A stretch of DNA of 64,000 bases from Christiangramia gaetbulicola (GTDB taxonomy: Bacteria > Bacteroidota > Bacteroidia > Flavobacteriales > Flavobacteriaceae): positions 682,001 to 746,000 of the forward strand of contig NZ_QBKQ01000001.1 in NCBI RefSeq assembly GCF_003054225.1, read 5' to 3'. A program made the position numbers and the translations under genes. Below, piece by piece: positions 53,440-63,890 of the stretch. Every line of letters begins with the position of its first letter. Position 1 is the first letter of the stretch. The notes beneath the pieces are model-generated. The model had not been told where the DNA came from, ran no database searches, and saw only the letters and a list, made by a program, of their open reading frames with translations.

Positions 53440-54115
53440 TCCTTTTGTAGTAGTGACTGTAGAGTTCTTCGGCTGAAGCTCCGAGTCTACGCTTCCAGTA
53501 GATCTCCACAAATAATCTCTGCGTATTCCAGACACCTAAACGGTTGTAGAGTCTGGCAGAAGTGGTGATCCAGCTTTTGATTACCGTGAAATTCCCAGTT
53601 TCATAAAGTCTGCCTATAAACTCATTATCTTCATAAACGATATAAGATTCATCAAAACCTTGCAATCTCTCGAACAACTCCCGCTCTACAAATAAGGACT
53701 GGTCCCCGCCGCGGCAGGAAATATGGTTGATCCTGGTGAAATGCCCCATTAAATTAAGCCACCAGTGATCCTTATCGAACTTCATCTGGAAACAACCGGC
53801 CTTTTTCCCGTTTTCAACCTCAGCCACAATGAGCGCATCAAAATTTTCAGGAGGTAGGCTATCGGCATGTAGAAAGTAAAATATATCAGCTTTCGCTAGT
53901 ATCGCTCCGTTATTCATCTGAATAGCGCGGCCTTTTTCAGAAGGAACATAAAATACCTTTGGATGATCTTTTGCGATTTCAGGAGTCCGGTCTGTACTTC
54001 CGCCATCAACCACAATTATTTCGGAAATAAATCCAGATGAAGATGCTTCCAGGTGCTTTAGCAGCACCGGAAGCTGAGCCTCTTCATTATAAACCGGAAT
54101 AATAATGCTGATCAT
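53429..54115 (-). CDS. TIGR04283-type glycosyltransferase (arsenosugar-associated)
   Basis: 229 aa short GT2: MISIIIPVYNEEAQLPVLL, VVDGGSTDRT, FYFLHADS and GGDQSLFVERELF. Family found beside ArsS/radical SAM genes, where it is expected to glycosylate the arsenic-bearing ribose product. Soluble. Separated from the DUF547 gene upstream by 8 bp, so co-transcribed. Confidence 0.85.
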   Translation of the reverse strand: MISIIIPVYNEEAQLPVLLKHLEASSSGFISEIIVVDGGSTDRTPEIAKDHPKVFYVPSEKGRAIQMNNGAILAKADIFYFLHADSLPPENFDALIVAEVENGKKAGCFQMKFDKDHWWLNLMGHFTRINHISCRGGDQSLFVERELFERLQGFDESYIVYEDNEFIGRLYETGNFTVIKSWITTSARLYNRLGVWNTQRLFVEIYWKRRLGASAEELYSHYYKRISS

Positions 54116-54123
54116 GTACCGAA

Positions 54124-54915
54124 CTATTTTGCCTCATTCAAATTCCAGTTATACTCCTTGTAAGAGATCGATGCTCCGGAATTTATTTTGGTATCAGAAT
54201 ACTGATTTATATAATCTATGACCGACCCATTTTCTTTAAAGTCCTTCTCATACCAGTCGAATATTGAAGATAATTTAGCTGAATTTGCAGAGATCTCATT
54301 CTTATCTGAATAGATAAACTCCCAGGTCACTCTTTCTAATTGTTCTTCAATCTTATCGGCAGTATATGCTTCGTTAAGTAATTTCGGACAGGAGATAGAA
54401 GCGCAATTAATCGCGAAATGTATCCTGGGCTCATTCATTTTTCTTAGAATACTATTCTCGATTCCTCCAAGGGAAATTTTAGTATCACCAACTTTCACAA
54501 ATTCTGAAGTCCATGGACTGTCTATATCCTTAATGCTCTTTACCGGATAATTTCTTAGAATAAGATCAACCGTATAGGCATTATAAAGATTGATATAATA
54601 AGCCAGAAGTTCATTGGTACCCCAATCTACACTTGGCTGCTGGGAAGACAGCATTTTTAAATATTTATCCAGCTCGGTACGGTCATTTTTAAGGCCCTTA
54701 TAATTTACCATCCCATTTGGCTTCACATGCTTTTTAAGCAATTTGTTCCAGGTACTGTGATCTAAAACCGGACCTATATCCTGAGATGTCTGGATGGAAG
54801 CATCGGGAACAGGCAGGCCTTTACTATTAAGCCCGGCACTGGATATGAGATTACAGGAGGCGAACATACATGCGCCGGAGATCAATATTGCAAAACTCAA
54901 AATGAACTTTTTCAT
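54124..54915 (-). CDS. DUF547 lipoprotein
   Basis: 263 aa with an exported N-terminus containing Cys16 (SGAC) and Cys21 (FASC), either of which could be lipidated. DUF547 core: LLAYYINLYNAYTVDLIL, then RIHFAINCASISCPKL, whose cysteines suggest a transglutaminase-like papain fold. Often adjacent to arsenosugar glycosyltransferases. Function unknown; periplasmic side. Confidence 0.82.
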   Translation of the reverse strand: MKKFILSFAILISGACMFASCNLISSAGLNSKGLPVPDASIQTSQDIGPVLDHSTWNKLLKKHVKPNGMVNYKGLKNDRTELDKYLKMLSSQQPSVDWGTNELLAYYINLYNAYTVDLILRNYPVKSIKDIDSPWTSEFVKVGDTKISLGGIENSILRKMNEPRIHFAINCASISCPKLLNEAYTADKIEEQLERVTWEFIYSDKNEISANSAKLSSIFDWYEKDFKENGSVIDYINQYSDTKINSGASISYKEYNWNLNEAK

Positions 54916-54935
54916 AAGTTGAAAGTTATCTTATT

Positions 54936-55031
54936 GTCGTCACCCTGAATTTATTTCAGGGTCTCAAGTTATTTAGCTGATTTTAGTCTAATAAGATTCT
55001 GAAACTCCCGAATCCTCGGGACAGAATGACG
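54936..55031. repeat. Two-hairpin REP-like intergenic element
   Basis: GTCGTCACCCTGAA..TTTCAGGGTCTC forms one hairpin and CTCCCGAATCCTCGGGACAGAATGACG another. The outer ends GTC..CCTG and CAGAATGAC are mutually inverted. Such GTCANNCTGAA/TTCAGNATGAC elements are common in Bacteroidota genomes. It lies between DUF547 and arsM, and could act as a terminator or a transposition remnant. Confidence 0.65.
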
Positions 55032-55140
55032 CTTTATATTAAATTATGATCTCTAACAGATTGAAAAATCATTTATGCTAATTTGTAATTTGCATATCTT
55101 GATTGGCAATTAGATTCCCAACTCATAATTATATCTGATA

Positions 55141-56109
55141 TCAACAACAACCTCCACCATCATAATGGAAAGTAGATTCACTGATGAATATATCATCTCT
55201 ACCTAAAGAAGCTAAGGCTCCGGCAGTCTTATCACAGATCGCCAAAGGCTGATTCTTTAATAAAATATGCCCCTTTCCATCATCAAAATGATCCTGATCT
55301 CCATAATAGATCGCGGCCTTTCCGGTAAAGATACATGGACCGTCTTCCGGCATTGGATCTTTGATCGCAGCGACCTCAATAGACTCAATATAAATGAGTT
55401 CATGGGTCGGGTAATTTTTAGGATCAAGAATTCTATAGGGCTTCCTGGCCCTAATCTCGATGGTTCCAAAACCAACATCGGTTAAAGCTTTTACATAATC
55501 CTTGATAGAAAGGCTTCCGCTAAGACATAGTGCACGCAGTCTTTCGTCATTCCTCAATTCCTCGTTCATTTCCTGTTCACAGGTAGGATCGCTCATCACC
55601 AATCTACCATGAGGCTTTAACACGCGGTACATTTCCTTTAATGCTTTGGTAAGCTCTTCCGTTTTGAAAATATTGAAAAGACAGTTCTGGGCAGCTACAT
55701 CTATGGAATTATCCTCTACGGGAAGATCTGTCGCATCTCCTTTTTTAAGGTCAACGAACTCAGATTTGAACCATGGATTCAATTCTTCAGCCTCTTTAAA
55801 ATTCTTTCGGGAAGCTTCCAGCATTTCGTCCACAACATCTACCCCTACAACTCCGGATTTTTGTCTCGAAAAATAAGCGAATTGCAAGAGTTCCATACCT
55901 CCTCCAACTCCTACATAAAGTGTTTTAGGATTGTTGGTAAGATCACGCGCATGAACGGTTGTACCACAACCATAGTTCATTTCCTGCATGATCCTCGGGA
56001 TCTTAAGACCTGGTAATTCCCAGATAGGATTGGTGGTGCAGCATAAGCCAACATCAGGTGTAAGCGCCGCTTCCCTATAAACATCCTTTGTAGTTTCTAA
56101 ATAGCTCAT
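55141..56109 (-). CDS. arsM: Arsenosugar-type arsenite methyltransferase
   Basis: 322 aa. SAM motif YVGVGGGMELLQ (66-76) with GVDVVDEML. Arsenic-binding cysteines include CC (23-24), Cys48, further Cys in AQNCLF, and a C-terminal GGGCC (318-322). Methylates As(III), the first step to arsenosugars. Its stop region lies 225 bp upstream of DUF547, and its ATG shares one base with the stop of the nucleoside phosphorylase gene. Confidence 0.88.
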   Translation of the reverse strand: MSYLETTKDVYREAALTPDVGLCCTTNPIWELPGLKIPRIMQEMNYGCGTTVHARDLTNNPKTLYVGVGGGMELLQFAYFSRQKSGVVGVDVVDEMLEASRKNFKEAEELNPWFKSEFVDLKKGDATDLPVEDNSIDVAAQNCLFNIFKTEELTKALKEMYRVLKPHGRLVMSDPTCEQEMNEELRNDERLRALCLSGSLSIKDYVKALTDVGFGTIEIRARKPYRILDPKNYPTHELIYIESIEVAAIKDPMPEDGPCIFTGKAAIYYGDQDHFDDGKGHILLKNQPLAICDKTAGALASLGRDDIFISESTFHYDGGGCC

Positions 56110-56921
56110 TATATCTTCTGTAATAATTCTTTAAATAATTTTACCATATCTGGTTCTGCTTTTGCCGCATTGGCCAGAATCTCCTGTATATCTATCTTTT
56201 CAAGATTATCTGGATCTCCCTGGTCTGTGATCACCGAAATAGCCGAAGCCGGAATACCTAAATGATTAGCCACGATAATTTCTGGTACTGTGCTCATTCC
56301 AACAGCATCGGCCCCGATTATTTTTAAATACCGGTATTCTGCCCTTGTTTCCAGCTGAGGACCCAGCACTGCTGCATATACTCCTTTATGTAAAGTAATA
56401 TTATTCTTTTTTGCAGCTTCCTCAAAAATGGAATTCATATCAGCATCATAAGGTTCGCTCATATCCACAAAGCGCTCGCCCATCTTATCTACCCCATGGA
56501 ATGCGAGTGGAGAACCTCCCTGTAAATTGATGTGATCATCTATAAGCATCAATTCACCCTTTTTCATATCCAGGTTTATTGCACCAGAAGCATTTGAAAC
56601 CAGCAATCTTTTCATGCCCAAACGCTTCATCACCCTAACCGGGAAAGTAACATCAAAGAGGCTGTAACCTTCATACACATGAAACCTTCCCTGCATGATG
56701 ATCACTTTTTTTCCTTCTAAAGTACCGTAGATCAATTTTCCTTTATGGAACTCTACGGTAGCTGTTGGGAAATACGGAATGTGATTGTAACTGGCAATCA
56801 CTTCTATGGCTACGTCATCGAGAAGTTTCCCTAGACCCGTACCTAGAATGATGCCAACCTGAGGTTCTTCAAAGCCTTTAGATCTTAAATAATCTACGGC
56901 CTCATTAATTCTGTCTGTCAT
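56109..56921 (-). CDS. Purine-nucleoside phosphorylase
   Basis: 270 aa trimeric-type PNP. Phosphate-site GTGLG (26-30), FPTATVEFHKGKLI and MQGRFHVYEGYS; base-binding LGPQLETRAEYR and GADAVGMSTVPEI. Cleaves purine nucleosides to a sugar-1-phosphate. Inside the arsenosugar operon it could remove adenine from 5'-deoxy-dimethylarsinoyl-adenosine; it may equally be ordinary purine salvage. Overlaps the TIGR04282 gene by 17 bp. Confidence 0.9.
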   Translation of the reverse strand: MTDRINEAVDYLRSKGFEEPQVGIILGTGLGKLLDDVAIEVIASYNHIPYFPTATVEFHKGKLIYGTLEGKKVIIMQGRFHVYEGYSLFDVTFPVRVMKRLGMKRLLVSNASGAINLDMKKGELMLIDDHINLQGGSPLAFHGVDKMGERFVDMSEPYDADMNSIFEEAAKKNNITLHKGVYAAVLGPQLETRAEYRYLKIIGADAVGMSTVPEIIVANHLGIPASAISVITDQGDPDNLEKIDIQEILANAAKAEPDMVKLFKELLQKI

Positions 56922-57525
56922 ATTTTAAAAATTTCTTGAACGCCGGATGATCTTCAATATCATCCAGCACATCTATATCGTTTTGAATAGGCAGGTGTTT
57001 TACCCTGCTGTTTTTTATATCCTTCAAAGTATCTGCAAATACACTGGAAGTACTCCATGATTTATTCCTGAAAACCTCAGTATTCAATTTATTCATGCCC
57101 AGTAAATAGTAACCACCATCCTCGGCTGGACCTATTACGTAATCATTATCACTTAAAGCTGAAAATGCCTCTGCAATATCGCTTGTTTTCAGTTCGAAAA
57201 GATCGCTACCTATAATGACGATTTTTTCATAGCCTTCTTCAAATCCTTTTCTGAAAGCATTTTCCATCCTTATGCCCAGATCATCTCCATACTGGAGTCT
57301 TTTGGTGAAATCTCCCTGATCCCAAAGATCATGATCTGGAATTTCTTCAGAATAATGTACCTGTTTGGTAGTCTTCAACGGAGAGGTAATGTTAAAGGAA
57401 TGCTCTAAAAGGAATTTATAAATCTCCAGGGCATTCTCATCTCCAATATCCTTTGCCAGTCTGGTCTTAACCTTACCTGCAACAGGGTTTTTGGTAAATA
57501 TGATCAACAGGTTTTGCTTGCTCAC
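56905..57525 (-). CDS. TIGR04282-type transferase (arsenosugar-associated)
   Basis: 206 aa nucleotidyl/glycosyltransferase-like protein. LLIIFTKNPVAGKVKTRLA at the N-terminus, VIIGSDLFELKTSDIAEAF, and YVIGPAEDGGYYLLGM are diagnostic. Start is GTG at 57525, placed immediately after the stop of the rhodanese gene. Predicted to add or activate the sugar moiety in arsenosugar synthesis, probably with TIGR04283. Confidence 0.85.
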   Translation of the reverse strand: MSKQNLLIIFTKNPVAGKVKTRLAKDIGDENALEIYKFLLEHSFNITSPLKTTKQVHYSEEIPDHDLWDQGDFTKRLQYGDDLGIRMENAFRKGFEEGYEKIVIIGSDLFELKTSDIAEAFSALSDNDYVIGPAEDGGYYLLGMNKLNTEVFRNKSWSTSSVFADTLKDIKNSRVKHLPIQNDIDVLDDIEDHPAFKKFLKYDRQN

Positions 57526-58020
57526 TTAATAGATTTTTTCGCCATTTTTAAGCCATTTGGCCCATTGTTTTGAATAGGCATGAACTTTTTCTGTAGGTTC
57601 CCCTTCCTTATCTACTACCGGGAAACCTGTATTTTTCCATTCGAATATCCCGCCAAATAAATTCTGAACATTTTCAAAACCGGCCTTTTTCAATTTTTCT
57701 CCAATCTGTTCAGACCTTATACCCAAGGAACAATACACGATAATATTTTTATCCTTAGAAATATTTGGCAACCTGTACAGGTCGAAATCATCATAGCCTA
57801 CCAGGAGAGCATCTTCAATATGACTTACTTCAAATTCTTCAGCACTTCTAGTGTCCAGCAAGATTACTTCATCCTTCAGCTGTTTCATTCTTAGCTGTTC
57901 AACCGAAATATAAGAAACACTTCCGGTATTATATTTTTTCAGCAATTCTTCCACAGAATCCTGCGCACTCACCGGAACGAGTGTAAAAAACAATAAAATA
58001 GGAAAAAGCAGATTCTTCAT
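57526..58020 (-). CDS. Secreted rhodanese-domain protein
   Basis: 164 aa from ATG 58020, chosen because MKNLLFPILLFFTLVPVSAQ is a signal peptide; the longer frame to 58080 would overlap arsS and lose the signal. Rhodanese core with LLDTRSAEEF and the active-site loop VYCSLGIRS, one Cys, but the loop is not the canonical CRTGQR. Periplasmic; may handle thiol-bound arsenic or sulfane sulfur. 10 bp after arsS. Confidence 0.82.
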   Translation of the reverse strand: MKNLLFPILLFFTLVPVSAQDSVEELLKKYNTGSVSYISVEQLRMKQLKDEVILLDTRSAEEFEVSHIEDALLVGYDDFDLYRLPNISKDKNIIVYCSLGIRSEQIGEKLKKAGFENVQNLFGGIFEWKNTGFPVVDKEGEPTEKVHAYSKQWAKWLKNGEKIY

Positions 58021-58030
58021 TATCTTCAGT

Positions 58031-59086
58031 TTAAGCCACACTTCCCTGGCAACTACTACCCGCACCGGCGGTACAACCATAACAATGCTGGGAAATAATG
58101 ATTTCCCGATCGTTCAACAGGTCTTCGTTGTATTCGCTGATATGCTTCACCTTGCTATTCACTTTCAGATCGAGCATCTGGTTAAAATCACAATCATACA
58201 ACCATCCATCCCAGCTTATGGAAATAGTGTTTGTACACATCACATTTTCAACCGCAGCCGGATTATAGGCATCCACCAGGGCATACATATAATCTTCATA
58301 ATTTTCTGAAGCTATCAAATACTCTAAAAATCGACTGATAGGTAAATTGGTGATCGAAAATAGGTTATCAAAATCTATATTGAAATCTTCTTTCAAAGCC
58401 ACTTTAAAATCCTTTTCCATGGCCTGCTGGTTTGTTGGTAAAAATGCCCCCGAAGGATTGTAGACAAGATCGAGTTTAAGACCGGTTCCTTCCTGTGCAT
58501 AGCCCACGTCATTCAGCATGTGCAGGGCTTTGATAGATTTATCGAAAACTCCGCTTCCCCGCTGTTTATCGGTTTTTTCACGTTTATAAAATGGCAGGGA
58601 TGAAACAACATGAACATTATGCTTTTTAAAGAATTCAGGCAGATCATGATATTTCTTATTTGCCAGGATAATGGTAAGATTGGAACGCACGATAAAGTCC
58701 TTTATTCCGGCCCTGGAAGCCTCCTCTACGAACCATCTGAAATTAGGATTCATCTCTGGCGCACCACCGGTTAGATCCAGGGTATGAGCTCCAGTCGTCT
58801 TTATAACCTCCAGGCACTGCTTCATCGTCTCTACCGTCATGATCTCCTTCCTATCTGGACCTGCATCCACATGGCAATGTGAGCAAACCTGGTTACACAT
58901 ATAACCAAGGTTTAGCTGTAATATTTCAAGTTTCTTAGGTTTGAGAGGAAAATTCCCGGTTTCAGATATTTTCTCTTTAAAGGTGGGTAATTCCCCTTTT
59001 TTAAAAATTCCGTTACCAAGAAATTCGAGTTGATTATAAGGACTTGAAAGATCGTCCTTTCGTGCTTTCAGAGATTTGATAGACAT
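58031..59086 (-). CDS. arsS: Arsenosugar biosynthesis radical SAM protein
   Basis: 351 aa. Radical SAM cluster CxxxCxxC at Cys64, Cys68, Cys71 (GYMCNQVCSHCHVDAG), SAM-binding DLTGGAPEMN, and a Cys-rich C-terminus CYGCTAGAGSSC (335-346), the TIGR04167-type tail that carries selenocysteine in some taxa. Transfers 5'-deoxyadenosyl to dimethylarsinous acid. No in-frame TGA here, so this copy uses Cys. Confidence 0.9.
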   Translation of the reverse strand: MSIKSLKARKDDLSSPYNQLEFLGNGIFKKGELPTFKEKISETGNFPLKPKKLEILQLNLGYMCNQVCSHCHVDAGPDRKEIMTVETMKQCLEVIKTTGAHTLDLTGGAPEMNPNFRWFVEEASRAGIKDFIVRSNLTIILANKKYHDLPEFFKKHNVHVVSSLPFYKREKTDKQRGSGVFDKSIKALHMLNDVGYAQEGTGLKLDLVYNPSGAFLPTNQQAMEKDFKVALKEDFNIDFDNLFSITNLPISRFLEYLIASENYEDYMYALVDAYNPAAVENVMCTNTISISWDGWLYDCDFNQMLDLKVNSKVKHISEYNEDLLNDREIIISQHCYGCTAGAGSSCQGSVA

Positions 59087-59134
59087 AAAGAAAATTTCGT
59101 GCTTGTAGAGTTAGTTCAGATTTTCTGAAAGAAC

Positions 59135-59470
59135 TTACATACTCAGCTTTTTGTACTTATTCATCATTTGAACACCGTGTACCAAGGTAGCGCCACTTTC
59201 AATGGCTGCTCCGGCATGAACCGCCTCCATCATTTCTTCCTTGGTGATGCCACGCTGCAGCCCGTCCTTGGTATAGGCATCGATACAATAGGGACACTTC
59301 ACCACGTGGGAAACCGCAAGGGCAATGAGCGATTTTTCGCGGGCAGAAAGTGCTCCTTCTTCAAACACCTTCCCGTAATAATCAAAAAATTTAGTACCAA
59401 GTTCCTCACTCCATTCTGTTATCTCTCCGAATTTTCTCAAATCGGCCGGATCATAATAATTTTTGGACAT
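59135..59470 (-). CDS. CMD-fold peroxidase-like protein (arsenosugar-associated)
   Basis: 111 aa carboxymuconolactone-decarboxylase/AhpD-like protein: SLIALAVSHVVKCPYCIDAYT holds the redox CxxC with nearby His, and EAVHAGAAIESGATLVHG is the second helix pair. Found adjacent to arsS in many genomes. First gene of the operon as transcribed; about 48 bp before arsS. Confidence 0.85.
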   Translation of the reverse strand: MSKNYYDPADLRKFGEITEWSEELGTKFFDYYGKVFEEGALSAREKSLIALAVSHVVKCPYCIDAYTKDGLQRGITKEEMMEAVHAGAAIESGATLVHGVQMMNKYKKLSM

Positions 59471-59530
59471 AATTAAAGTTTTATGCTATTGGGCATTTAT
59501 AAAATTTACGAAAATTCAAGCAGTATAGTT

Positions 59531-59713
59531 TTATAAGTTTACTACACCAGTAATCGCAAGAATGATAAGTAAAAAAACCAGAATTATGAGTATAACAATC
59601 CATAATTTCGATCTCGAATTACGAGTTCTGGTTTCTGTAGACTGGTTTACACCATGTCCAGATTTTTTATGATCTGTAGGAACCGGTGAAGACCGGTCTT
59701 TATCTGCTTCCAT
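59531..59713 (-). CDS. 60-aa tail-anchored small membrane protein
   Basis: A charged N-terminal half rich in Asp/Lys/Ser/His/Thr/Arg is followed by one strong helix (KLWIVILIILVFLLIILAIT) ending at VVNL. Sequence composition looks coding. Lies upstream of and on the same strand as the arsenosugar operon (about 61 bp); a membership is possible but unproven. No family recognised. Confidence 0.5.
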   Translation of the reverse strand: MEADKDRSSPVPTDHKKSGHGVNQSTETRTRNSRSKLWIVILIILVFLLIILAITGVVNL

Positions 59714-59987
59714 AAGCTGTTTTTGTTGAAATTACCTTCAAAAAAGTGCATCTAAAAAGATTTAACAAAAGTTTTTAATTCAGCTTAGACCTCGAAATAC
59801 CTGTAAACCAGCCAAAATAAAATCCATCCTAACGTTTTTCGCATTACCATTAGTTCAAAAAATGATATATTATGTTTGAATTCTTAATTTTTTCACACAA
59901 ATTATAATTTTACCCCCGCTATATTTATAATTTTTTACTTAAAAAACGCTTAAATTTAAAAAAGCGCGAAATGTACCAGACTTACGA

Positions 59988-61034
59988 ATGAGAATTGACG
60001 TTAAAACCCTACCGGTAAATGAAATCCTGCAGGATCTTGCCGAAACTTTAAAAGCTGAATTAAAAAATAATAGCGGCGAACTTACCCTGGAAATCCCGGA
60101 TGAAATCGGCGATGGATATATAAGGGGGGTTAGTTTTGATTCCGGAATGGGCATCATTACTTATAATTGTAAGTTCTATGAAGATGTAGAGATACACTTT
60201 TCTCTTAATACCGTGCATCCGCTTAAGTTCATTTTCTGCTCTGAAGGTAGTGTTGGTCATAGGTTTCAGAAAGACAAGAAACTGCACGAGATAGATACCT
60301 ATCAAAATATCGTGGTAAGCAGTAATGGATATGAGGGACATATTTTATACTTCAAAAAAGACGAACGCACCCATGTTTCCAGCCTGGAGATCATTAGATC
60401 TGTTTTTGCACATAGATCTAATTATGACTTTAAAGACCTGGACCCAACCCTTAAGGAGCTTTTTAAAGATGCAGTTTCTGAAAAGCAGTTCTTCTACCAG
60501 GGTAATTACAGTATCAAGGCAGCCGATCTTATGGATGATATCAACGCCAAAGATTACACCGGCTTCCTTCGAAATCTTTTCCTTGAAGGCAAGGCGTTTG
60601 AAATGCTGGTGATACAGATCGCCCAGTATGAAGATGATGAGAATGGGGAAAACCTACCTAAGATCCTTAGAAAATCTGATATCGAAAAGGTGGATTATGT
60701 GGCTAAAAGGATACAGGGAGATCTTAGCACTAACCTTACCGTAGAATCCCTGGCTAAGGAAGCAGGAACTAATGTAAATAAGCTTCAGGAAGGCTTTAAA
60801 TACATATATAATCTTACGGTTAATAAATACATGCAGCATGTGAAGCTGGAAGCGGCTAAAGAAATGCTTAATCTTTCAGAAAAGAATATATCAGAGATCG
60901 TAACAGCTATTGGTTTAAATAACCGTAGCTATTTCTCCAAAATCTTTAAAGAGAAGTATGGGGTGAGTCCTAAATATTTCTTGAGATCCAGCAAGTCTTC
61001 TAAAAATGAAGAGGTACAGGAAGAACAGGATTAA
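59988..61034 (+). CDS. AraC-family transcriptional regulator
   Basis: 348 aa. Residues about 1-220 form a ligand-binding part without a recognised metal motif. The AraC double helix-turn-helix occupies about 234-335, including LTVESLAKEAGTNVNKLQEG and ISEIVTAIGLNNRSYFSKIF..YGVSPKYFL. Divergent from the minus-strand run and 274 bp from the small membrane protein, so it is a candidate local regulator. The 274-bp gap holds AT-rich DNA without a clear operator. Confidence 0.85.
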   Translation: MRIDVKTLPVNEILQDLAETLKAELKNNSGELTLEIPDEIGDGYIRGVSFDSGMGIITYNCKFYEDVEIHFSLNTVHPLKFIFCSEGSVGHRFQKDKKLHEIDTYQNIVVSSNGYEGHILYFKKDERTHVSSLEIIRSVFAHRSNYDFKDLDPTLKELFKDAVSEKQFFYQGNYSIKAADLMDDINAKDYTGFLRNLFLEGKAFEMLVIQIAQYEDDENGENLPKILRKSDIEKVDYVAKRIQGDLSTNLTVESLAKEAGTNVNKLQEGFKYIYNLTVNKYMQHVKLEAAKEMLNLSEKNISEIVTAIGLNNRSYFSKIFKEKYGVSPKYFLRSSKSSKNEEVQEEQD

Positions 61035-61151
61035 GATCCTTCTATTCTTTCAAGGATAAGATCTTCTGAAACCTTGCCAGGTAGAACCGGCAATATTTAG
61101 ACTTTATATTTAATATTCCGATATTGGGTTCATGAATTAATTCTGAAAAAG

Positions 61152-61610
61152 ATGAAACAACTGGAAATACACGCGGCCTTACAAATTGCCAAACCGAGTA
61201 AGGATGTTTTTGAAGCCATCGTAGATCCCGAAAAAATGGCCCATTATTTCATTTCTGAAAGTACCGGCCCATTAGAAGAAGGCAAAACGGTGCAATGGAA
61301 ATTTCCGGAATTCGATATGAGATTTCCGGTTACCGGGAAAAAGATCAACAAACCAGAACTTATCAGCTTCGAATGGGAAGGTGCACCGGGAAAAACACTT
61401 TCCGTAGAAATAAAGCTGGAATCGACCTCAGCAGATAAAACCCTGGTGAAGATCATAGAAGGAAAAATGGAAAATAACGAAGAAGGCCTTCAGTGGTTCG
61501 GCAGAAATTCAGGCGGATGGGCTAATTTCCTGGCCTGTATGAAGGCATACCTGGAATTCGGGATCAACCTGCGCAAAGGAGGATTTGATTTTATGACGAA
61601 ACCAGAATAA
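61152..61610 (+). CDS. SRPBCC (AHSA1-like) protein
   Basis: 152 aa single helix-grip domain: IHAALQIAKPSKDVFEAIVDPEKMAHYF at the N-terminus and a long C-terminal helix GWANFLACMKAYLEFGINLR. Binds hydrophobic ligands or chaperone partners; function not assignable. Cytoplasmic. Ends before a bidirectional terminator shared with groL. Confidence 0.8.
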   Translation: MKQLEIHAALQIAKPSKDVFEAIVDPEKMAHYFISESTGPLEEGKTVQWKFPEFDMRFPVTGKKINKPELISFEWEGAPGKTLSVEIKLESTSADKTLVKIIEGKMENNEEGLQWFGRNSGGWANFLACMKAYLEFGINLRKGGFDFMTKPE

Positions 61611-61633
61611 TAGGATCTTAAATAAGTTCAAAT

Positions 61634-61667
61634 AAAAAACCCGCCTCTAGAAGAAGCGGGTTTTTTT
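61634..61667. terminator. Bidirectional terminator between SRPBCC gene and groL
   Basis: AAAAAACCCGC / GCGGGTTTTTTT stem with an internal CTCTAGAAG loop, giving T tracts on both strands, in the 103-bp convergent gap. Confidence 0.85.
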
Positions 61668-61713
61668 ATTGAATAAAGTTCAACGTTTAAAATCTAACGT
61701 CTAACTTTTATTT

Positions 61714-63405
<1,692 letters not shown>

Positions 63406-63462
63406 TTAATTTTATGATAAGTTGATCTCCTGCGGGTGCAGGAAACTTTTATTGCAGTGAGA

Positions 63463-63738
63463 TTATACTATTGCAAGTATATCGTCTTCGCGCATGATCA
63501 AATAGTCTGTACCTTCAAGCTTAAGCTCTGTACCGGCATATTTACCATACAACACCATATCACCTTCTTTAACGGTCATCTTATGATCCTTGGTTCCGGC
63601 ACCAACAGCTACTACCTTCCCTTTTTGAGGTTTTTCCTTGGCAGTTTCAGGAATAATAATACCAGATGCAGTTTTGTTCTCTGCAGCAACAGGTTCAATA
63701 ACAACCCTGTCTGAAAGTGGTTTAATGTTTAGTCCCAT
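63463..63738 (-). CDS. groS: 10-kDa co-chaperonin GroES
   Basis: 91 aa, full length for Bacteroidota. [30 protein letters not shown] contains the mobile loop, and [26 protein letters not shown] closes the fold. First gene of the chaperonin unit, preceded by a near-consensus promoter and the secG terminator. Confidence 0.97.
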   Translation of the reverse strand: MGLNIKPLSDRVVIEPVAAENKTASGIIIPETAKEKPQKGKVVAVGAGTKDHKMTVKEGDMVLYGKYAGTELKLEGTDYLIMREDDILAIV

Positions 63739-63795
63739 TTTTTAGAAATTTTATTATAGGTTAATTAATTTTTTAATTGTGGTTAGGGATATTTC

Positions 63796-63826
63796 TAAAA
63801 TTATGCCACTAGCTGATTTCTGCCAA
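63796..63826 (-). promoter_or_regulatory. Probable promoter of groS-groL
   Basis: On the minus strand, TTGG (63826-63823), 19 bp, then TAATTTTA (63803-63796), near the Bacteroidota -33/-7 consensus. About 58 bp before the groS ATG and clear of the secG terminator hairpin. Confidence 0.45.
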
Positions 63827-63834
63827 TACCAAAT

Positions 63835-63867
63835 AAAAAATGCCAGCTTGTCATAAGCTGGCATTTT
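63835..63867 (-). terminator. Rho-independent terminator of secG
   Basis: TGCCAGCTT GTCAT AAGCTGGCA perfect 9-bp stem with a T6 tract on the minus strand, about 25 bp after the secG stop. Confidence 0.85.
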
Positions 63868-63890
63868 CAAATTATAATATTGTGTGAAAT

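Noticed and set aside
58031-59086. Selenocysteine in the Cys-rich tail of ArsS
   Set aside because: Homologues in other taxa can carry it, but here the codons are ordinary Cys codons and no in-frame TGA or SECIS-like hairpin is seen.
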